Of a DNA stretch of 64,000 bases, positions 56,601-64,000 are shown in pieces. The position numbers and the translations under genes were made by a program. The DNA lies in assembly GCF_000379965.1 (NCBI RefSeq), contig NZ_KB904333.1, positions 1 to 64,000 of the forward strand, in the 5' to 3' direction. The notes under the pieces are model-generated. The model did no database searches and was not told the DNA's origin. It was given only the letters and a program-made list of their open reading frames with translations. This DNA comes from Hoylesella nanceiensis DSM 19126 = JCM 15639. GTDB lineage: Bacteria > Bacteroidota > Bacteroidia > Bacteroidales > Bacteroidaceae. Each line of letters starts with the position of its first letter. Within the stretch, counting starts at the first letter, position 1.

Positions 56601-56924
56601 CACGTTAACCTGAGCCATATCGGCATCACTTCCTTCTTTAAAGTAAACGGTAATGGCAGCACCACCATCGTTTGTAGCAGAAGAAGTCATATAAGTCATG
56701 TTCTCAACACCATTGATAGACTCTTCAAGTGGTGTGATAACCGAATTCAATACCGTTTGAGCATTCGCTCCAGGATATGCAGCTTGCACCATAACTGTTG
56801 GTGGAGCAATGTTTGGATACTGCTCTGTTGGAAGAGCAATAAGACCAATTACTCCCAGAATAACTATGATAATTGAAATCACAGTCGACAGCACTGGGCG
56901 ATGAATAAATGTATCTAATCTCAT
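53700..56924 (-). CDS. RND family efflux pump, inner-membrane component (AcrB/MexB type)
   Basis: A proton-driven exporter of 1074 residues of the hydrophobe/amphiphile efflux class. It begins RLDTFIHRPVLSTVISIIIVILG. GALVLAIAIVVDDAIVVVEAVHAKL holds the paired Asp residues of the proton path in helix 4, and a second membrane domain ends with NAILIVEFALERR and ARLRPILMTSLAMIIGLLPL. Two large periplasmic loops carry the porter and docking domains. Exports drugs, detergents and similar compounds; the native substrate is unknown. It is the middle gene of the operon, between the periplasmic adaptor and the outer-membrane channel. Confidence 0.96.
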   Translation of the reverse strand: MRLDTFIHRPVLSTVISIIIVILGVIGLIALPTEQYPNIAPPTVMVQAAYPGANAQTVLNSVITPLEESINGVENMTYMTSSATNDGGAAITVYFKEGSDADMAQVNVQNRVTQASALLPAEVTQSGVQVAKRQNSQVLILSLAGDKTKYDEQFLTNYADINVVPAIKRVKGVGNCQSFGSKTYTIRMWLDPAKMKQHNLIPSDLVGILAQQNIEAAPGSLGEQTNNMYEYTIRYKGRLQKPEEFADMIISTDESGQTLRVKDVAKVEMGGLSYGMEMSSNGDPSVVMMITQSAGSNATQIANDVKKVLEEQQKIMPPGMEFRIISDVTEFLDASIHHLVQTLIEAFILVFIVVYIFLQDFRSTLVPLVAVPVSLIGTFFFLNVFGFTLNLLTLSALVLAIAIVVDDAIVVVEAVHAKLDLGYKSTKSATVDAMNEISGAIISITLVMASVFVPVSFMGGTSGTFYREFGVTMAISIVISAVNALTLSPALCAVLLKPHNEDGTERKMTRMERFHASFNASYDKVLDRYKKIVTVFVKKPALAVISLVIGIVVFGVTAMNTKSSLVPNEDTGNLFINIQTPPGTGLEETKKIVKQVDAMLATNPAIAQRTILTGYGLLGGAGSNNATIFVKLKSFEERSKDETLLKYIGVHNEGSMMVLGMIYKQTAAIKGAQILAFPPPMVQGYSMTGGLTFSVQDRTGGDIDKFFNVTKNFIAELNKRPEITNAMTTFDTKYPQYMLDVDVARCKQSGISPKDILTTMQGYFSGMYASNFNAYGKLYRVYIQAAPNFRADVKSLNSIYVRTNKGMSPINEFVNLKQTFGPQSVERFNLYTAINVNAQVSDGYSSGEALKALNEVAKTSLPQGYSFDYSGLTRAEQESSNSTFMIFGLCLLFVYLILSAQYESYLLPLSVILSIPFGLAGAFLFTLLFKNNNDIYMQIALIMLIGLLAKNAILIVEFALERRRTGMAISWSAILGAGARLRPILMTSLAMIIGLLPLIIPNGVGYNGNMTLGAAAVGGMLIGTLCQVIVVPGLFYIFQSLQEKLSPIKFEDEVNSEVSYDLKKYAKRRYGNKK

Positions 56925-57073
56925 TGTTTATTTCTTTTTAAAAGAGAATTTGCATAATATCATTTCACCTTATTATATATATAGGCTTTAAAACTGCCTA
57001 CACTTCAAAACTGAAGTCGAAGTAATTGGGTGAAAAGAGTTATCCTTGTAAAATTTCTTATTCTCTTTATTGA

Positions 57074-58270
57074 TTATTTACCAAAGGCCTCTTTAAGCTT
57101 ACTTAAATCGTTTTGAGAAGAACCGAGCTCTGCTGTTTTCTTTAGCTTTGCTTCATATTCAGCTTCAGTTAATCCCTTAATCTCTGCTCCATCAGTAAGA
57201 GCTGTGATGCCTTTAAGCACAATTCGGTCTCCAACTTTCAAACCACTTGTAACAACATAGGTTTGTCCATCGTTGTCTGGACTAATCTTTATTTCTGTAT
57301 ATTTTACCTTATTGTTTTTGCCTAAGATATAAACAAAGTAGCGATCTTGCACCTGTGCCACTGCATCTTGTGGAACAACGATAGCGTTTGATGTAACTTT
57401 TGGAACAACGATAGAACCACTTCCGCCACTACGAAGAATGTGATCGGGATTTGAGAAGTGTGCAACCATAGATACAGAACCAGTTGAACTATCGATAACA
57501 CCGCTCATTTTGGTTACTTTTCCAGGTTGAGAATAAATTGTTCCGTCTGCTAATTTCAATTTAACAGTAGGATAAGTTGAAAGCGATTCTTTAACGCCTC
57601 CTGCGTTTCTTGCCATGTCTAACACATCTTTTTCTGTCATAGAGAAGAACACTTCCATGGTGTTATTGTCTGAAACAGTAGTTAATGGCTGTGGGCTTGT
57701 TGGTCCAACGAGTGCTCCAACCTTAAAAGGTAGACTTCCGACTAAACCACTTGTAGGACTTTTTACAAAGCAATAGCTCAATGTTTCTTTTGCAGATGCA
57801 AGAGAAGCTTGTGCTTGTGCCAACGCAGCTTTTGCGTTTTCGTAAGTATTTTGAGCTGTTTGTAATTCGTATTGACCTATTACATTACTATTAAATAGCT
57901 TTTGACTGTTATCGTAAGTCAACTTAGCAGTGTTCAATTGAGCTGTTGCTGAGCTTACAGCTGCTTTGGCTTGACGAACTGCTGCTTGGTAAGTTTCGCT
58001 GTCAATAACGAACAAAAGCTGACCAGTTGTTACTCTCTGACCTTCTTTTACCAACAGTTTCGTAATAAAACCAGAAACCTTTGGACGTATTTCTACATCT
58101 TGAACACCACGAATAGTGGCTGGATATAGAGTTTCACTTGAAGACCCTTGCGACTCAATTGTGCGTACAGGATATTCATTATCATTAAAACCTGCGCCTT
58201 GTTTTCCGCCTCCACACGAGGTTAAAAACAAAGATACAGCAGCAATTAAGAATAATACTTTTTGTTTCAT
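57074..58270 (-). CDS. Efflux RND transporter periplasmic adaptor lipoprotein (AcrA/MexA type)
   Basis: The membrane-fusion protein linking pump and channel, 398 residues. The signal ends in a lipobox (FLIAAVSLFLTSCGGG). The order is beta-barrel strand, lipoyl half (VSGFITKLLVKEGQRVTTGQLLFVID), a helical hairpin (about 90-165, AVRQAKAAVSSATAQL and on), the second lipoyl half (YCFVKSPTSGLVGSLPFKVGALV), then the membrane-proximal domain. It is first in the operon, with a possible -7 box at 58365-58372. No regulator gene is next to it. Confidence 0.94.
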   Translation of the reverse strand: MKQKVLFLIAAVSLFLTSCGGGKQGAGFNDNEYPVRTIESQGSSSETLYPATIRGVQDVEIRPKVSGFITKLLVKEGQRVTTGQLLFVIDSETYQAAVRQAKAAVSSATAQLNTAKLTYDNSQKLFNSNVIGQYELQTAQNTYENAKAALAQAQASLASAKETLSYCFVKSPTSGLVGSLPFKVGALVGPTSPQPLTTVSDNNTMEVFFSMTEKDVLDMARNAGGVKESLSTYPTVKLKLADGTIYSQPGKVTKMSGVIDSSTGSVSMVAHFSNPDHILRSGGSGSIVVPKVTSNAIVVPQDAVAQVQDRYFVYILGKNNKVKYTEIKISPDNDGQTYVVTSGLKVGDRIVLKGITALTDGAEIKGLTEAEYEAKLKKTAELGSSQNDLSKLKEAFGK

Positions 58271-58364
58271 AACGTGTTATTATAATTATATATTTATTTT
58301 TTCGGTGCCTAACAATTTATTACCCTGTTGTAAAACTTTTTGCATTATTTGCGTCTCCGAATTA

Positions 58365-58372
58365 CAAATATA
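58365..58372 (-). promoter_or_regulatory. Predicted -7 element of the efflux operon
   Basis: The minus strand reads TATATTTG, a perfect TAnnTTTG match, about 95 bases before the adaptor ATG. Confidence 0.45.
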
Positions 58373-58483
58373 CGCCTTTTACATTATATTAAAACGAATA
58401 AGAAATATATTTATGACTTATTAACGCACAATTATTTTCAAGGTGACTTGAATCAACTTTGAAGTGATAAAGAACAAGAAAAT

Positions 58484-58564
58484 AAAAGCTATCGAATTAG
58501 CTTGCAATAGCATTGACATTGCAGTGTAAAAGCATTGAGATTAGAGAATAAAAGCATTGCTTTT
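58484..58564. repeat. 81-bp four-site element, copy 7
   Basis: Sites start at 58484 (AAAAGCTATCGAATT), 58506 (AATAGCATTGACATT), 58528 (AAAAGCATTGAGATT) and 58550 (AAAAGCATTGCTTTT), at 22-bp pitch. Left edges are conserved, so this copy is oriented opposite to copy 5. It lies in the 473-base gap between the efflux adaptor start and the xth stop; the gap also holds the xth terminator and the efflux promoter. Confidence 0.92.
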
Positions 58565-58651
58565 ATGATAAAAAAGAAGATGAAAGCGTATCTATAAAAT
58601 ACAAGCTATACTTATTATTGTATGAAAGAATAGCAGAAAGACTAAGTATAG

Positions 58652-58696
58652 GGAAAAAAGAAAGAGCAAGAATGCTATTGAAAAGAATTCTTGCTC
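58652..58696 (-). terminator. Terminator after xth
   Basis: GAGCAAGAAT (58664-58673) pairs with ATTCTTGCTC (58687-58696); on the minus strand the stem is followed by a T-rich run (58652-58663). Confidence 0.75.
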
Positions 58697-58743
58697 CAGT
58701 GTTCAAGGCACCAAATTAATGTCAATGATTGTATTTATTAGTC

Positions 58744-59496
58744 TTAAAAAGTAAGGTCTAATTCAACAGGACAGTGATCACTTCCAAAGATATCTGTATG
58801 TATCTTTGCGTCATTGAGATGATCTTTTAATCGTTCTGAAATAAGGAAATAATCAATACGCCAGCCTGTATTCTTCTCTCTTGCTTTGAATCTATACGAC
58901 CACCAGCTATAAGTTACTTGCTCGGGGTATAGATATCTAAATGTATCAATAAAACCATTAGCAAGTAAATTGGTCATCTTTTCACGCTCTTCATCGGTGA
59001 ATCCCGCATTACGTCTATTGGTTTTAGGGTTCTTCAAGTCTATTTCTTGGTGAGCAACATTCATATCTCCACACACCACAACAGGTTTATTAGCATCGAG
59101 TTTGGCTAAGAATGCCTGAAAATCTCTCTCCCACTCCATTCTATAATCAAGACGTTTCAACTCGTCTTGTGAGTTGGGTGTATAAACAGTTACTAAATAA
59201 AACTGCTCAAATTCAAGAGTAACGACACGTCCTTCGTGGTCGTGTTGATCGATACCTATACCATATTGCACACTTAATGGGGTGTGTTTGGTGTATATTG
59301 CAGTACCTGAATAGCCTTTTTTATCGGCATAATTCCAGTAAGACTCATACCCTTCGAACTGCAAATCGAGTTGTCCTGCCTGCATCTTTGTTTCTTGCAA
59401 GCAGAAAAAGTCTGCATCGAGGGTTTTAAAAATATCTTCAAATCCTTTTGTTACGCTGGCTCTTAAGCCATTTACATTCCATGAAATAAATTTCAT
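58744..59496 (-). CDS. xth: Exodeoxyribonuclease III (AP endonuclease)
   Basis: A base-excision repair enzyme of 250 residues with 3'-5' exonuclease, phosphatase and AP endonuclease activity. Signatures: [13 protein letters not shown] at the start, FCLQETKMQ with the metal-binding Glu, [19 protein letters not shown] with catalytic Asp and Asn, RIDYFLIS, and [11 protein letters not shown] with the catalytic His at the C-terminus. Length and motifs are complete. A terminator follows at 58652-58696, and folE lies 219 bases upstream. Confidence 0.96.
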   Translation of the reverse strand: MKFISWNVNGLRASVTKGFEDIFKTLDADFFCLQETKMQAGQLDLQFEGYESYWNYADKKGYSGTAIYTKHTPLSVQYGIGIDQHDHEGRVVTLEFEQFYLVTVYTPNSQDELKRLDYRMEWERDFQAFLAKLDANKPVVVCGDMNVAHQEIDLKNPKTNRRNAGFTDEEREKMTNLLANGFIDTFRYLYPEQVTYSWWSYRFKAREKNTGWRIDYFLISERLKDHLNDAKIHTDIFGSDHCPVELDLTF

Positions 59497-59715
59497 TTTA
59501 CTTGTTCTTTATGGGGTAAATATATGGAGTTTCTGTTTTATTCGTTGTTTTCTATCTTAAAACGACATCAAAATGTGTTTGTTTACACCTTATTATATTA
59601 TAGAAAGAGAATAACAATCTGTTTTGAAAGTGAAAAGATTGGTTTGCAATAAAATCTACTTCGAGAAAAACTGCTTTGTTCTTTTCTAACAATAAGGATG
59701 TTTTGCTTTGCAATA

Positions 59716-60297
59716 TCAATGTTTTTGAATCATTGCAATAAATTCTTTGCGTCGTTCTATATCATCGAATACACCACAATAATCAATTGTTGTGATGGCT
59801 GCATGCTGTTTTTCTTCGCCTCGCATCTGCATACACATGTGCTCAGCCTCTACAAAAACAATCACACCTTGGGGCTGAAGAGCATTTTCGATGCACTCTT
59901 TTATTTCACGAGTGAAACGCTCTTGCACTTGAAGTCGATGACTAAAAATATCCACTACACGTGCTATCTTGCTTAATCCTGTTACGAGTTGGTTGGGAAT
60001 ATATGCCACATGCACCTTTCCATAGAATGGAAGTAGGTGATGTTCGCACATTGAAAAAAAACGAATGTCTTTAACAATCACCATTCGTTGATATTCTTCT
60101 TTGAAAGAAGAGTTGATGAGTTCTGCCGAAGGGTCTTCATTATAACCACTTGTTAACTCGCACATTGCCTGGGCAACACGTTGTGGCGTGCGCTCAAGTC
60201 CAGGTCTATTGCAATCTTCTCCTATTAATTCAAGAATATGCTTATAATGCTCTTCGAGAGCAACAATTGGCAGTTTAGATTCCTTTTCGTTTTTCAT
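59716..60297 (-). CDS. folE: GTP cyclohydrolase I
   Basis: Opens the folate and pterin pathways by converting GTP to dihydroneopterin triphosphate. The 193-residue sequence has the zinc ligands Cys-His in [22 protein letters not shown] (broken at the Glu) and the second Cys in [31 protein letters not shown] is the substrate loop. It starts five bases after the SPOR gene ends, so the two genes share a transcript. Its stop codon overlaps a possible degenerate repeat near 59712. Confidence 0.96.
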   Translation of the reverse strand: MKNEKESKLPIVALEEHYKHILELIGEDCNRPGLERTPQRVAQAMCELTSGYNEDPSAELINSSFKEEYQRMVIVKDIRFFSMCEHHLLPFYGKVHVAYIPNQLVTGLSKIARVVDIFSHRLQVQERFTREIKECIENALQPQGVIVFVEAEHMCMQMRGEEKQHAAITTIDYCGVFDDIERRKEFIAMIQKH

Positions 60298-60302
60298 CTC
60301 TA

Positions 60303-61004
60303 TTAATTTTGAACCGTAATCTTACCTCTAACCAATGATGCTTGCTTAAATCCCATTGCTTTTACGTCTTTAAGCATGCGCACTGCATCATCATAAGAAC
60401 GATAGTTTCCGATACGACAAATCCATCTTGGCGAATAAAAATGTACGTAAACAGGTTCTGTTGGGAAGCTTCTTTTAAGCTTTGCACCTATCTCTTCGGC
60501 TGTTTGACGGTCTTTTCTAGAATTTCCTCCTGCGTAAACTTGCACACGATAACCATCTACTTTATAACTACCAACCATCACTTTCTTTCGAGTATCGACA
60601 ACTGGTATTTCTAATTCTTTATCGTCTTGAGGGGTTTCTACTTTCTTCTTATCTTGTTCGTGTTTTGTAGAATCTTTCTTTGAATCGCCTTCTTGCTTTG
60701 GAGCAGGTGTGCCATTTGTGGCTGGTTGCTTTGTTGGTGCAGTAGAAGGAGTAGTTGGTTGTGTTTTTTCGGTAGTCTTATTATCCTGTGGAGTGGTGCC
60801 TTTTTCCTTTTGAGGAGCAGGCGCAACGGGTGTAACAGAGCCTGTTTTAGCCCCATTCACCAATTCAGAAATCTCTTTACTTTGGTTTATTACAACTGTT
60901 CCCTGGTTTTGTTTGCGTTGTTGTATGTGCTCGGTGTAGTTCTGTGCACATACCATTGCAACCCCAGTTAACACCATTATGAACAATGCAACTAAACGTT
61001 TCAT
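60303..61004 (-). CDS. SPOR domain-containing exported protein
   Basis: A 233-residue protein with a signal peptide ([16 protein letters not shown]), a long disordered linker rich in Thr, Pro, Lys and Gln (about 50-135), and a C-terminal SPOR domain (about 145-230, [30 protein letters not shown] and [14 protein letters not shown]). SPOR domains bind denuded peptidoglycan at the division site, so a septal role is likely. In Bacteroidales it lies by habit between tpiA and folE. The tpiA stop is 94 bases upstream of its start. Confidence 0.9.
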   Translation of the reverse strand: MKRLVALFIMVLTGVAMVCAQNYTEHIQQRKQNQGTVVINQSKEISELVNGAKTGSVTPVAPAPQKEKGTTPQDNKTTEKTQPTTPSTAPTKQPATNGTPAPKQEGDSKKDSTKHEQDKKKVETPQDDKELEIPVVDTRKKVMVGSYKVDGYRVQVYAGGNSRKDRQTAEEIGAKLKRSFPTEPVYVHFYSPRWICRIGNYRSYDDAVRMLKDVKAMGFKQASLVRGKITVQN

Positions 61005-61098
61005 AATCCTAATACCTTATTTATATATTTAAATTGGATAAAAGAAAATATTGAGATGGTTGACACTTACATGCCAACTATCCCAATATTCAATTTAT

Positions 61099-61860
61099 TT
61101 ATTTCTTCCAACCGTCGATAACGCCTAAGAAATCAGCAGCTTTTAGTGATGCACCACCAATCAAACCACCATCGATATCAACCTTAGAGAATAGCTCTGC
61201 AGCGTTCTTTGCATTACAGCTACCACCGTAAAGGATGCTAGTTTCTTGTGCAACTGCGTCTCCGTACTTCTCAGCAACTACTGAACGGATGTATGCATGT
61301 ATTTCTTCTGCTTGGTCAGAAGTAGCAGTTTTACCTGTACCAATAGCCCAAATTGGTTCATAAGCAATGATTACGTTCTTGAATTCTTCTGCTGTTAGAT
61401 TGAACACAGAACCTTCTAGCTCAGCTTTAACAACTTCGTTTTGCTTGTTAGCTTCTCTTTCTTCAAGTGATTCACCAATACAGAAGATCACTTTAAGATT
61501 GTTCTTAAGAGCTAAAAGAACTTTTTCTTTCAATATTTCTGGTGTTTCTCCGTAATATTGACGACGCTCTGAGTGACCAAGGATAACGTATTGAGCACCT
61601 GTACTCTTTACCATTTCTGCAGAAACTTCACCTGTGTAAGCTCCTTTTTCTTTGTCTGCGCAGTTCTCTGCACCAAGTCCTATAACCTCAGAGTTAAGAG
61701 TTTGTGCAGCCATTGCTAAGTGAATGAATGGTGTACAGATAACAACATCACAGTTAGGTTTGTTTACTGTTAGTGTGTCATTTAGTTCTTTAGCTAACGC
61801 TAAGCCTTCTTGCAGGTTCATATTCATCTTCCAATTACCTGCTACAATTTTCTTTCTCAT
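61099..61860 (-). CDS. tpiA: Triosephosphate isomerase (tpiA module, probable independent start)
   Basis: Interconverts dihydroxyacetone phosphate and glyceraldehyde 3-phosphate in glycolysis. The 253-residue module starts [13 protein letters not shown] with the catalytic Lys, has [14 protein letters not shown] with the electrophilic His, [15 protein letters not shown] with the catalytic Glu, and [13 protein letters not shown] and GGLIGGASL for the phosphate. It is complete and looks active. An ATG at 61860 with an AAGAAAATAAAT leader supports making it as a free cytoplasmic enzyme, which is needed because the DoxX part would anchor it to the membrane. Confidence 0.85.
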   Translation of the reverse strand: MRKKIVAGNWKMNMNLQEGLALAKELNDTLTVNKPNCDVVICTPFIHLAMAAQTLNSEVIGLGAENCADKEKGAYTGEVSAEMVKSTGAQYVILGHSERRQYYGETPEILKEKVLLALKNNLKVIFCIGESLEEREANKQNEVVKAELEGSVFNLTAEEFKNVIIAYEPIWAIGTGKTATSDQAEEIHAYIRSVVAEKYGDAVAQETSILYGGSCNAKNAAELFSKVDIDGGLIGGASLKAADFLGVIDGWKK

Positions 61861-63171
61861 ATTTATTTTCTTTTTAAAGAGTTTGTTATATAATTTATTT
61901 GACTTTTCTTTTTCTTTGACCCAACGACTCCAAGCCCATATTCTATCAGCAATAGAGAGTAGGATTAAGGGTAACAAATACCACAAAAAGATTTTTGATA
62001 TCTTTGTCATTGTACTTGCAACGTGTGGCTTTGAGATGGCAAGCTCATCTAAGTTGCCTTTTAATTCCTCATCTCTTGGAAAATCATTGTGACTCCATTT
62101 GTTCACCACTTTTCCGTCTTTTAAGAGCAATAAACCTGGATTGCTTCGAATAATCGTCTTTAATGTGGTTCCATCTGTATGACAGAAAGTATATTCCGCA
62201 CCTGTAAGTTCAATCCAAGAGTTGATTCCATTGTCACCACTTGCAGTTAAACAATAAAAAGGATAGCCTTTATCTAGGGCGTATTCGTATAGTCTATCGA
62301 TCTCACCAAAATTGGTATCGTCTGCCTTTTCCAACCAAGGTGCAATTAATAAGAAGGTATATCCTTTATTATTTAGAATCGAGTCGGTGATGTCTTTACC
62401 TCTCTTTGTAGAGATAGAGAAATCTTTTATTGGTGGAACATAGCCCTCTTTAACGAGCTTTGTCTTTGAATCTACAAACGTCCAAGAGCTGTCTGGATAA
62501 TCATTTAACGTAAATTCTTTCTGCACATCATCTTTCTTTAATATAAAGGTAGTCTCGTATTGAGGTGTTTCCGCATCGCTTGGAATCTCCATTCCCTTCT
62601 TAATATCCGCTCCAATGTGATATGGTCGGAAATCAAATATAGGTAGTTTGTATAAGCTATAAACACTTGTTACCAGAATAAAGATAATGGTATAATTGAT
62701 AAGAAGCCATTGATTGCTCTTTGAAATGAATCGAATCATTCGCAAAGGACGATAACATAAGAGCGCAGAACAGCCCAACAAGATGATATTCTTTAGTAAG
62801 GTTTGTCCGTTTGTCAATTTAATTGCATCGCCAAAGCAACCGCAATCACGAATAGGATTAAAGAAATAAACCGCAAAAGTGATAACTGTCATTATCGACA
62901 TAATCACCAATAACCACTTAGAAGTAGACCTTCTGCGAACAGCAAACAATGCGAATATACCTAAAGAGAATTCTATTGCCGCAATAAGAACAGCAATAAC
63001 CAGAACCAACCAACTTGGTATAAAAGAGTGTAAAGATACACTTTCGAGATATTCTTGCAGTTTATATTGTGTCCCAAGTGGGTCTACAGCCTTTACATAT
63101 CCCGAAAAAATGAATGTAATCGCTAATAACAAGCGACACAAGTTCACTATGATATTTTTAATACTACTCAC
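61099..63171 (-). CDS. In-frame fusion of a DoxX/MauE-thioredoxin-like protein with triosephosphate isomerase
   Basis: One uninterrupted frame of 690 codons. Residues 1-437 form a DoxX/MauE-like membrane protein: four or five helices ([21 protein letters not shown], with DCGCFGDAI near residue 110), then a periplasmic thioredoxin-like region of about 200-400 and a final helix. Residues 438-690 are a complete triosephosphate isomerase. In other Bacteroidales these are usually separate neighbouring genes. The join (NKLFKKKIN then [13 protein letters not shown]) still holds the tpiA ATG with an A-rich leader, so separate initiation at 61860 is possible. The fusion may therefore be a lost stop or a one-base change. 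The first gene overlaps DUF1599 by eight bases. Confidence 0.65.
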   Translation of the reverse strand: MSSIKNIIVNLCRLLLAITFIFSGYVKAVDPLGTQYKLQEYLESVSLHSFIPSWLVLVIAVLIAAIEFSLGIFALFAVRRRSTSKWLLVIMSIMTVITFAVYFFNPIRDCGCFGDAIKLTNGQTLLKNIILLGCSALLCYRPLRMIRFISKSNQWLLINYTIIFILVTSVYSLYKLPIFDFRPYHIGADIKKGMEIPSDAETPQYETTFILKKDDVQKEFTLNDYPDSSWTFVDSKTKLVKEGYVPPIKDFSISTKRGKDITDSILNNKGYTFLLIAPWLEKADDTNFGEIDRLYEYALDKGYPFYCLTASGDNGINSWIELTGAEYTFCHTDGTTLKTIIRSNPGLLLLKDGKVVNKWSHNDFPRDEELKGNLDELAISKPHVASTMTKISKIFLWYLLPLILLSIADRIWAWSRWVKEKEKSNKLYNKLFKKKINMRKKIVAGNWKMNMNLQEGLALAKELNDTLTVNKPNCDVVICTPFIHLAMAAQTLNSEVIGLGAENCADKEKGAYTGEVSAEMVKSTGAQYVILGHSERRQYYGETPEILKEKVLLALKNNLKVIFCIGESLEEREANKQNEVVKAELEGSVFNLTAEEFKNVIIAYEPIWAIGTGKTATSDQAEEIHAYIRSVVAEKYGDAVAQETSILYGGSCNAKNAAELFSKVDIDGGLIGGASLKAADFLGVIDGWKK

Positions 63172-63706
63172 AGAGTTTGATAATGCCGAACACTGAATAG
63201 TTTACAATGTCCATATAGTTGGAATCAATTCCTTCAGAAACAAGAGTTTTACCATCAAGGTTTTCAATTTCCTTTATGCGCTGAATCTTGGTCAAAATCA
63301 AATCAGTATAACTACTAACACGCATCTCTCGCCATGCTTCATCATAGTCGTGATTCTTCTTTATCATCAATTGTAGGACAGTGTTTGCATACTTGTCGTA
63401 CAATTCAAGGGCAGTTTCAGCAGTTATATCGATTGTATCTGAAAAGCCATGAACAAGCTGTATCAAACCAATCAAACCATAATTCACCATTGCTATGAAT
63501 TCTGGTAGGATACCTTCGTTCACCCATGACTCTCCTTTTATTTCCAAAGAGCGAACTCGTTTGGCTTTAATAAAGAGCTGATCTGTAAGAGATGAGGGAC
63601 GAAGAATGCGCCACGATGGTCCATAATCGTGTAACTTTGAAGCAAAAACATTACGACATGTCAATAATGCTGCCTGAAATTGTTCTTCTGTATTTCCTTT
63701 TTCCAT
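63164..63706 (-). CDS. DUF1599 protein with internal duplication
   Basis: A 180-residue Bacteroidota protein made of two similar halves. [30 protein letters not shown] (about 26-55) repeats as [30 protein letters not shown] (about 118-147). Each is followed by a Gly-Glu-x-x-Val-x-Glu-Gly-Ile segment and an [12 protein letters not shown] or [12 protein letters not shown] helix. The fold may be an all-alpha nucleotide-pyrophosphatase type, an inference from the acidic helices. Its promoter at 63717-63747 is the best in this window. It overlaps the DoxX start by eight bases, so it leads the DoxX-tpiA transcript. Confidence 0.88.
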   Translation of the reverse strand: MEKGNTEEQFQAALLTCRNVFASKLHDYGPSWRILRPSSLTDQLFIKAKRVRSLEIKGESWVNEGILPEFIAMVNYGLIGLIQLVHGFSDTIDITAETALELYDKYANTVLQLMIKKNHDYDEAWREMRVSSYTDLILTKIQRIKEIENLDGKTLVSEGIDSNYMDIVNYSVFGIIKLCE

Positions 63707-63716
63707 AACGTAAGTG

Positions 63717-63747
63717 CAAATTTACGCATTTCAAATGAAATGGCAAA
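63717..63747 (-). promoter_or_regulatory. Promoter of the DUF1599-DoxX-tpiA operon
   Basis: On the minus strand TTTG (63744-63747), 19 bases, then TAAATTTG (63717-63724). Both boxes and the spacing match the Bacteroidota consensus. The -7 box is 11 bases from the ATG, so the leader is very short or the promoter overlaps it. Confidence 0.7.
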
Positions 63748-63768
63748 ATAAAAAGGAAAATGACCTTT

Positions 63769-64000
63769 TTACTCTTTACAAATCTCTTGTTTCATTCTAA
63801 TTTTTATCATTCTCACAACACTACACATTGCATCATAGCGAGCTCTTAATGAATCTCTGGTTAAACCTAAGCGATTCTTTTGCAACAATGTCTCGGCACT
63901 TGCAATGCGGTTGGGAATGTTTTGCAATGCAGAATCAGTTTTCACAATTTCTTGTTCGGCTTGTTTAAGCGATGCTTTTTGCCAAATTACAAGAGCTTTT
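63769..64000 (-). CDS. 3' end of an unidentified coiled-coil protein (partial)
   Basis: The last 76 codons of a minus-strand gene that begins beyond the window, ending with TAA at 63769-63771. The sequence is helical and charged: LKQAEQEIVKTDSALQ, then NRIASAETLLQKNRLGLTRDSLRARYDAM, and a basic end RMIKIRMKQEICKE. The heptad-like Leu and Ala spacing suggests a coiled coil. I do not recognise the family. It runs towards the DUF1599 promoter, which lies just beyond its stop codon. Confidence 0.6.
   Translation of the reverse strand, partial: KALVIWQKASLKQAEQEIVKTDSALQNIPNRIASAETLLQKNRLGLTRDSLRARYDAMCSVVRMIKIRMKQEICKE

Noticed and set aside
59690-59726. An eighth copy of the 81-bp element at the folE stop
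   Set aside because: One good site (AATATCAATGTTTTT at 59712) is present, but the upstream site is at 21 bp and others do not fit, so it is at best a decayed copy.

Overview
The window reads as the chromosome of an A+T-rich Bacteroidota, most likely a Bacteroidales of the Prevotella type. Several independent signs agree: promoters of the Bacteroidota form (TTTG about 19 bases before TAnnTTTG), A-rich rather than Shine-Dalgarno leaders, a PorQ type IX secretion gene, a DUF1573 gene, a complex I operon without nuoE, nuoF and nuoG, and the conserved run ftsX-DUF3098-uppP-truB-queA-folK. The species cannot be fixed from the sequence alone. No rRNA, tRNA, CRISPR array, insertion sequence or prophage was seen.

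Layout. 1-2.1 kb: the 3' tail of an unidentified gene facing a GH87-like alpha-glucanase that appears cut short. 2.1-10.1 kb: tatD, a prenyl synthase and tonB on the minus strand, then porQ-cmk and xpt-xanthine permease on the plus strand, then an RluD-type pseudouridine synthase. 10.3-20.4 kb: a ten-gene complex I operon on the minus strand with fused nuoCD. 20.5-24.7 kb: a GlcNAc-kinase-like ASKHA protein, a 52-residue membrane protein and clpB behind a sigma54-like promoter. 25-27.9 kb: an SGNH plus MBOAT pair for polysaccharide O-acylation. 28-35.5 kb: mtnN and a nitroreductase (minus), then a ribonucleotide-reductase-like protein, folB, an amidase, an MCE protein and dnaA (plus). 35.7-43.9 kb: bcp, ispH, a DUF1573 protein and a giant alpha-2-macroglobulin (minus). 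44.3-50.9 kb: an FMN/4Fe-4S membrane protein, the ftsX-folK operon and a small lipoprotein. 51.5-58.3 kb: lpxA and a complete RND efflux operon. 58.7-64 kb: xth, folE, a SPOR protein, an in-frame DoxX-TpiA fusion, DUF1599 and the tail of another gene.

How the genes fit together. Most are core functions: respiration (complex I without its NADH module), folate and pterin synthesis (folB, folK, folE), isoprenoid synthesis (ispH, prenyl synthase), envelope biogenesis (uppP, lpxA, amidase, MCE, TonB, SPOR), protein quality control (clpB) and replication initiation (dnaA).

The most striking unexplained feature is an 81-bp intergenic element present at least seven times (1983, 8943, 21701, 35570, 44130, 51094, 58484). 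Each copy has exactly four 15-bp near-palindromic sites, best form AAAAGCATTGCTTTT, at a strict 22-bp pitch, about two turns of DNA. All seven full copies lie between genes, two of them between divergent genes, so they are not simply terminators. I know of no named element of this kind. A protein-binding or chromosome-organising role is an inference.
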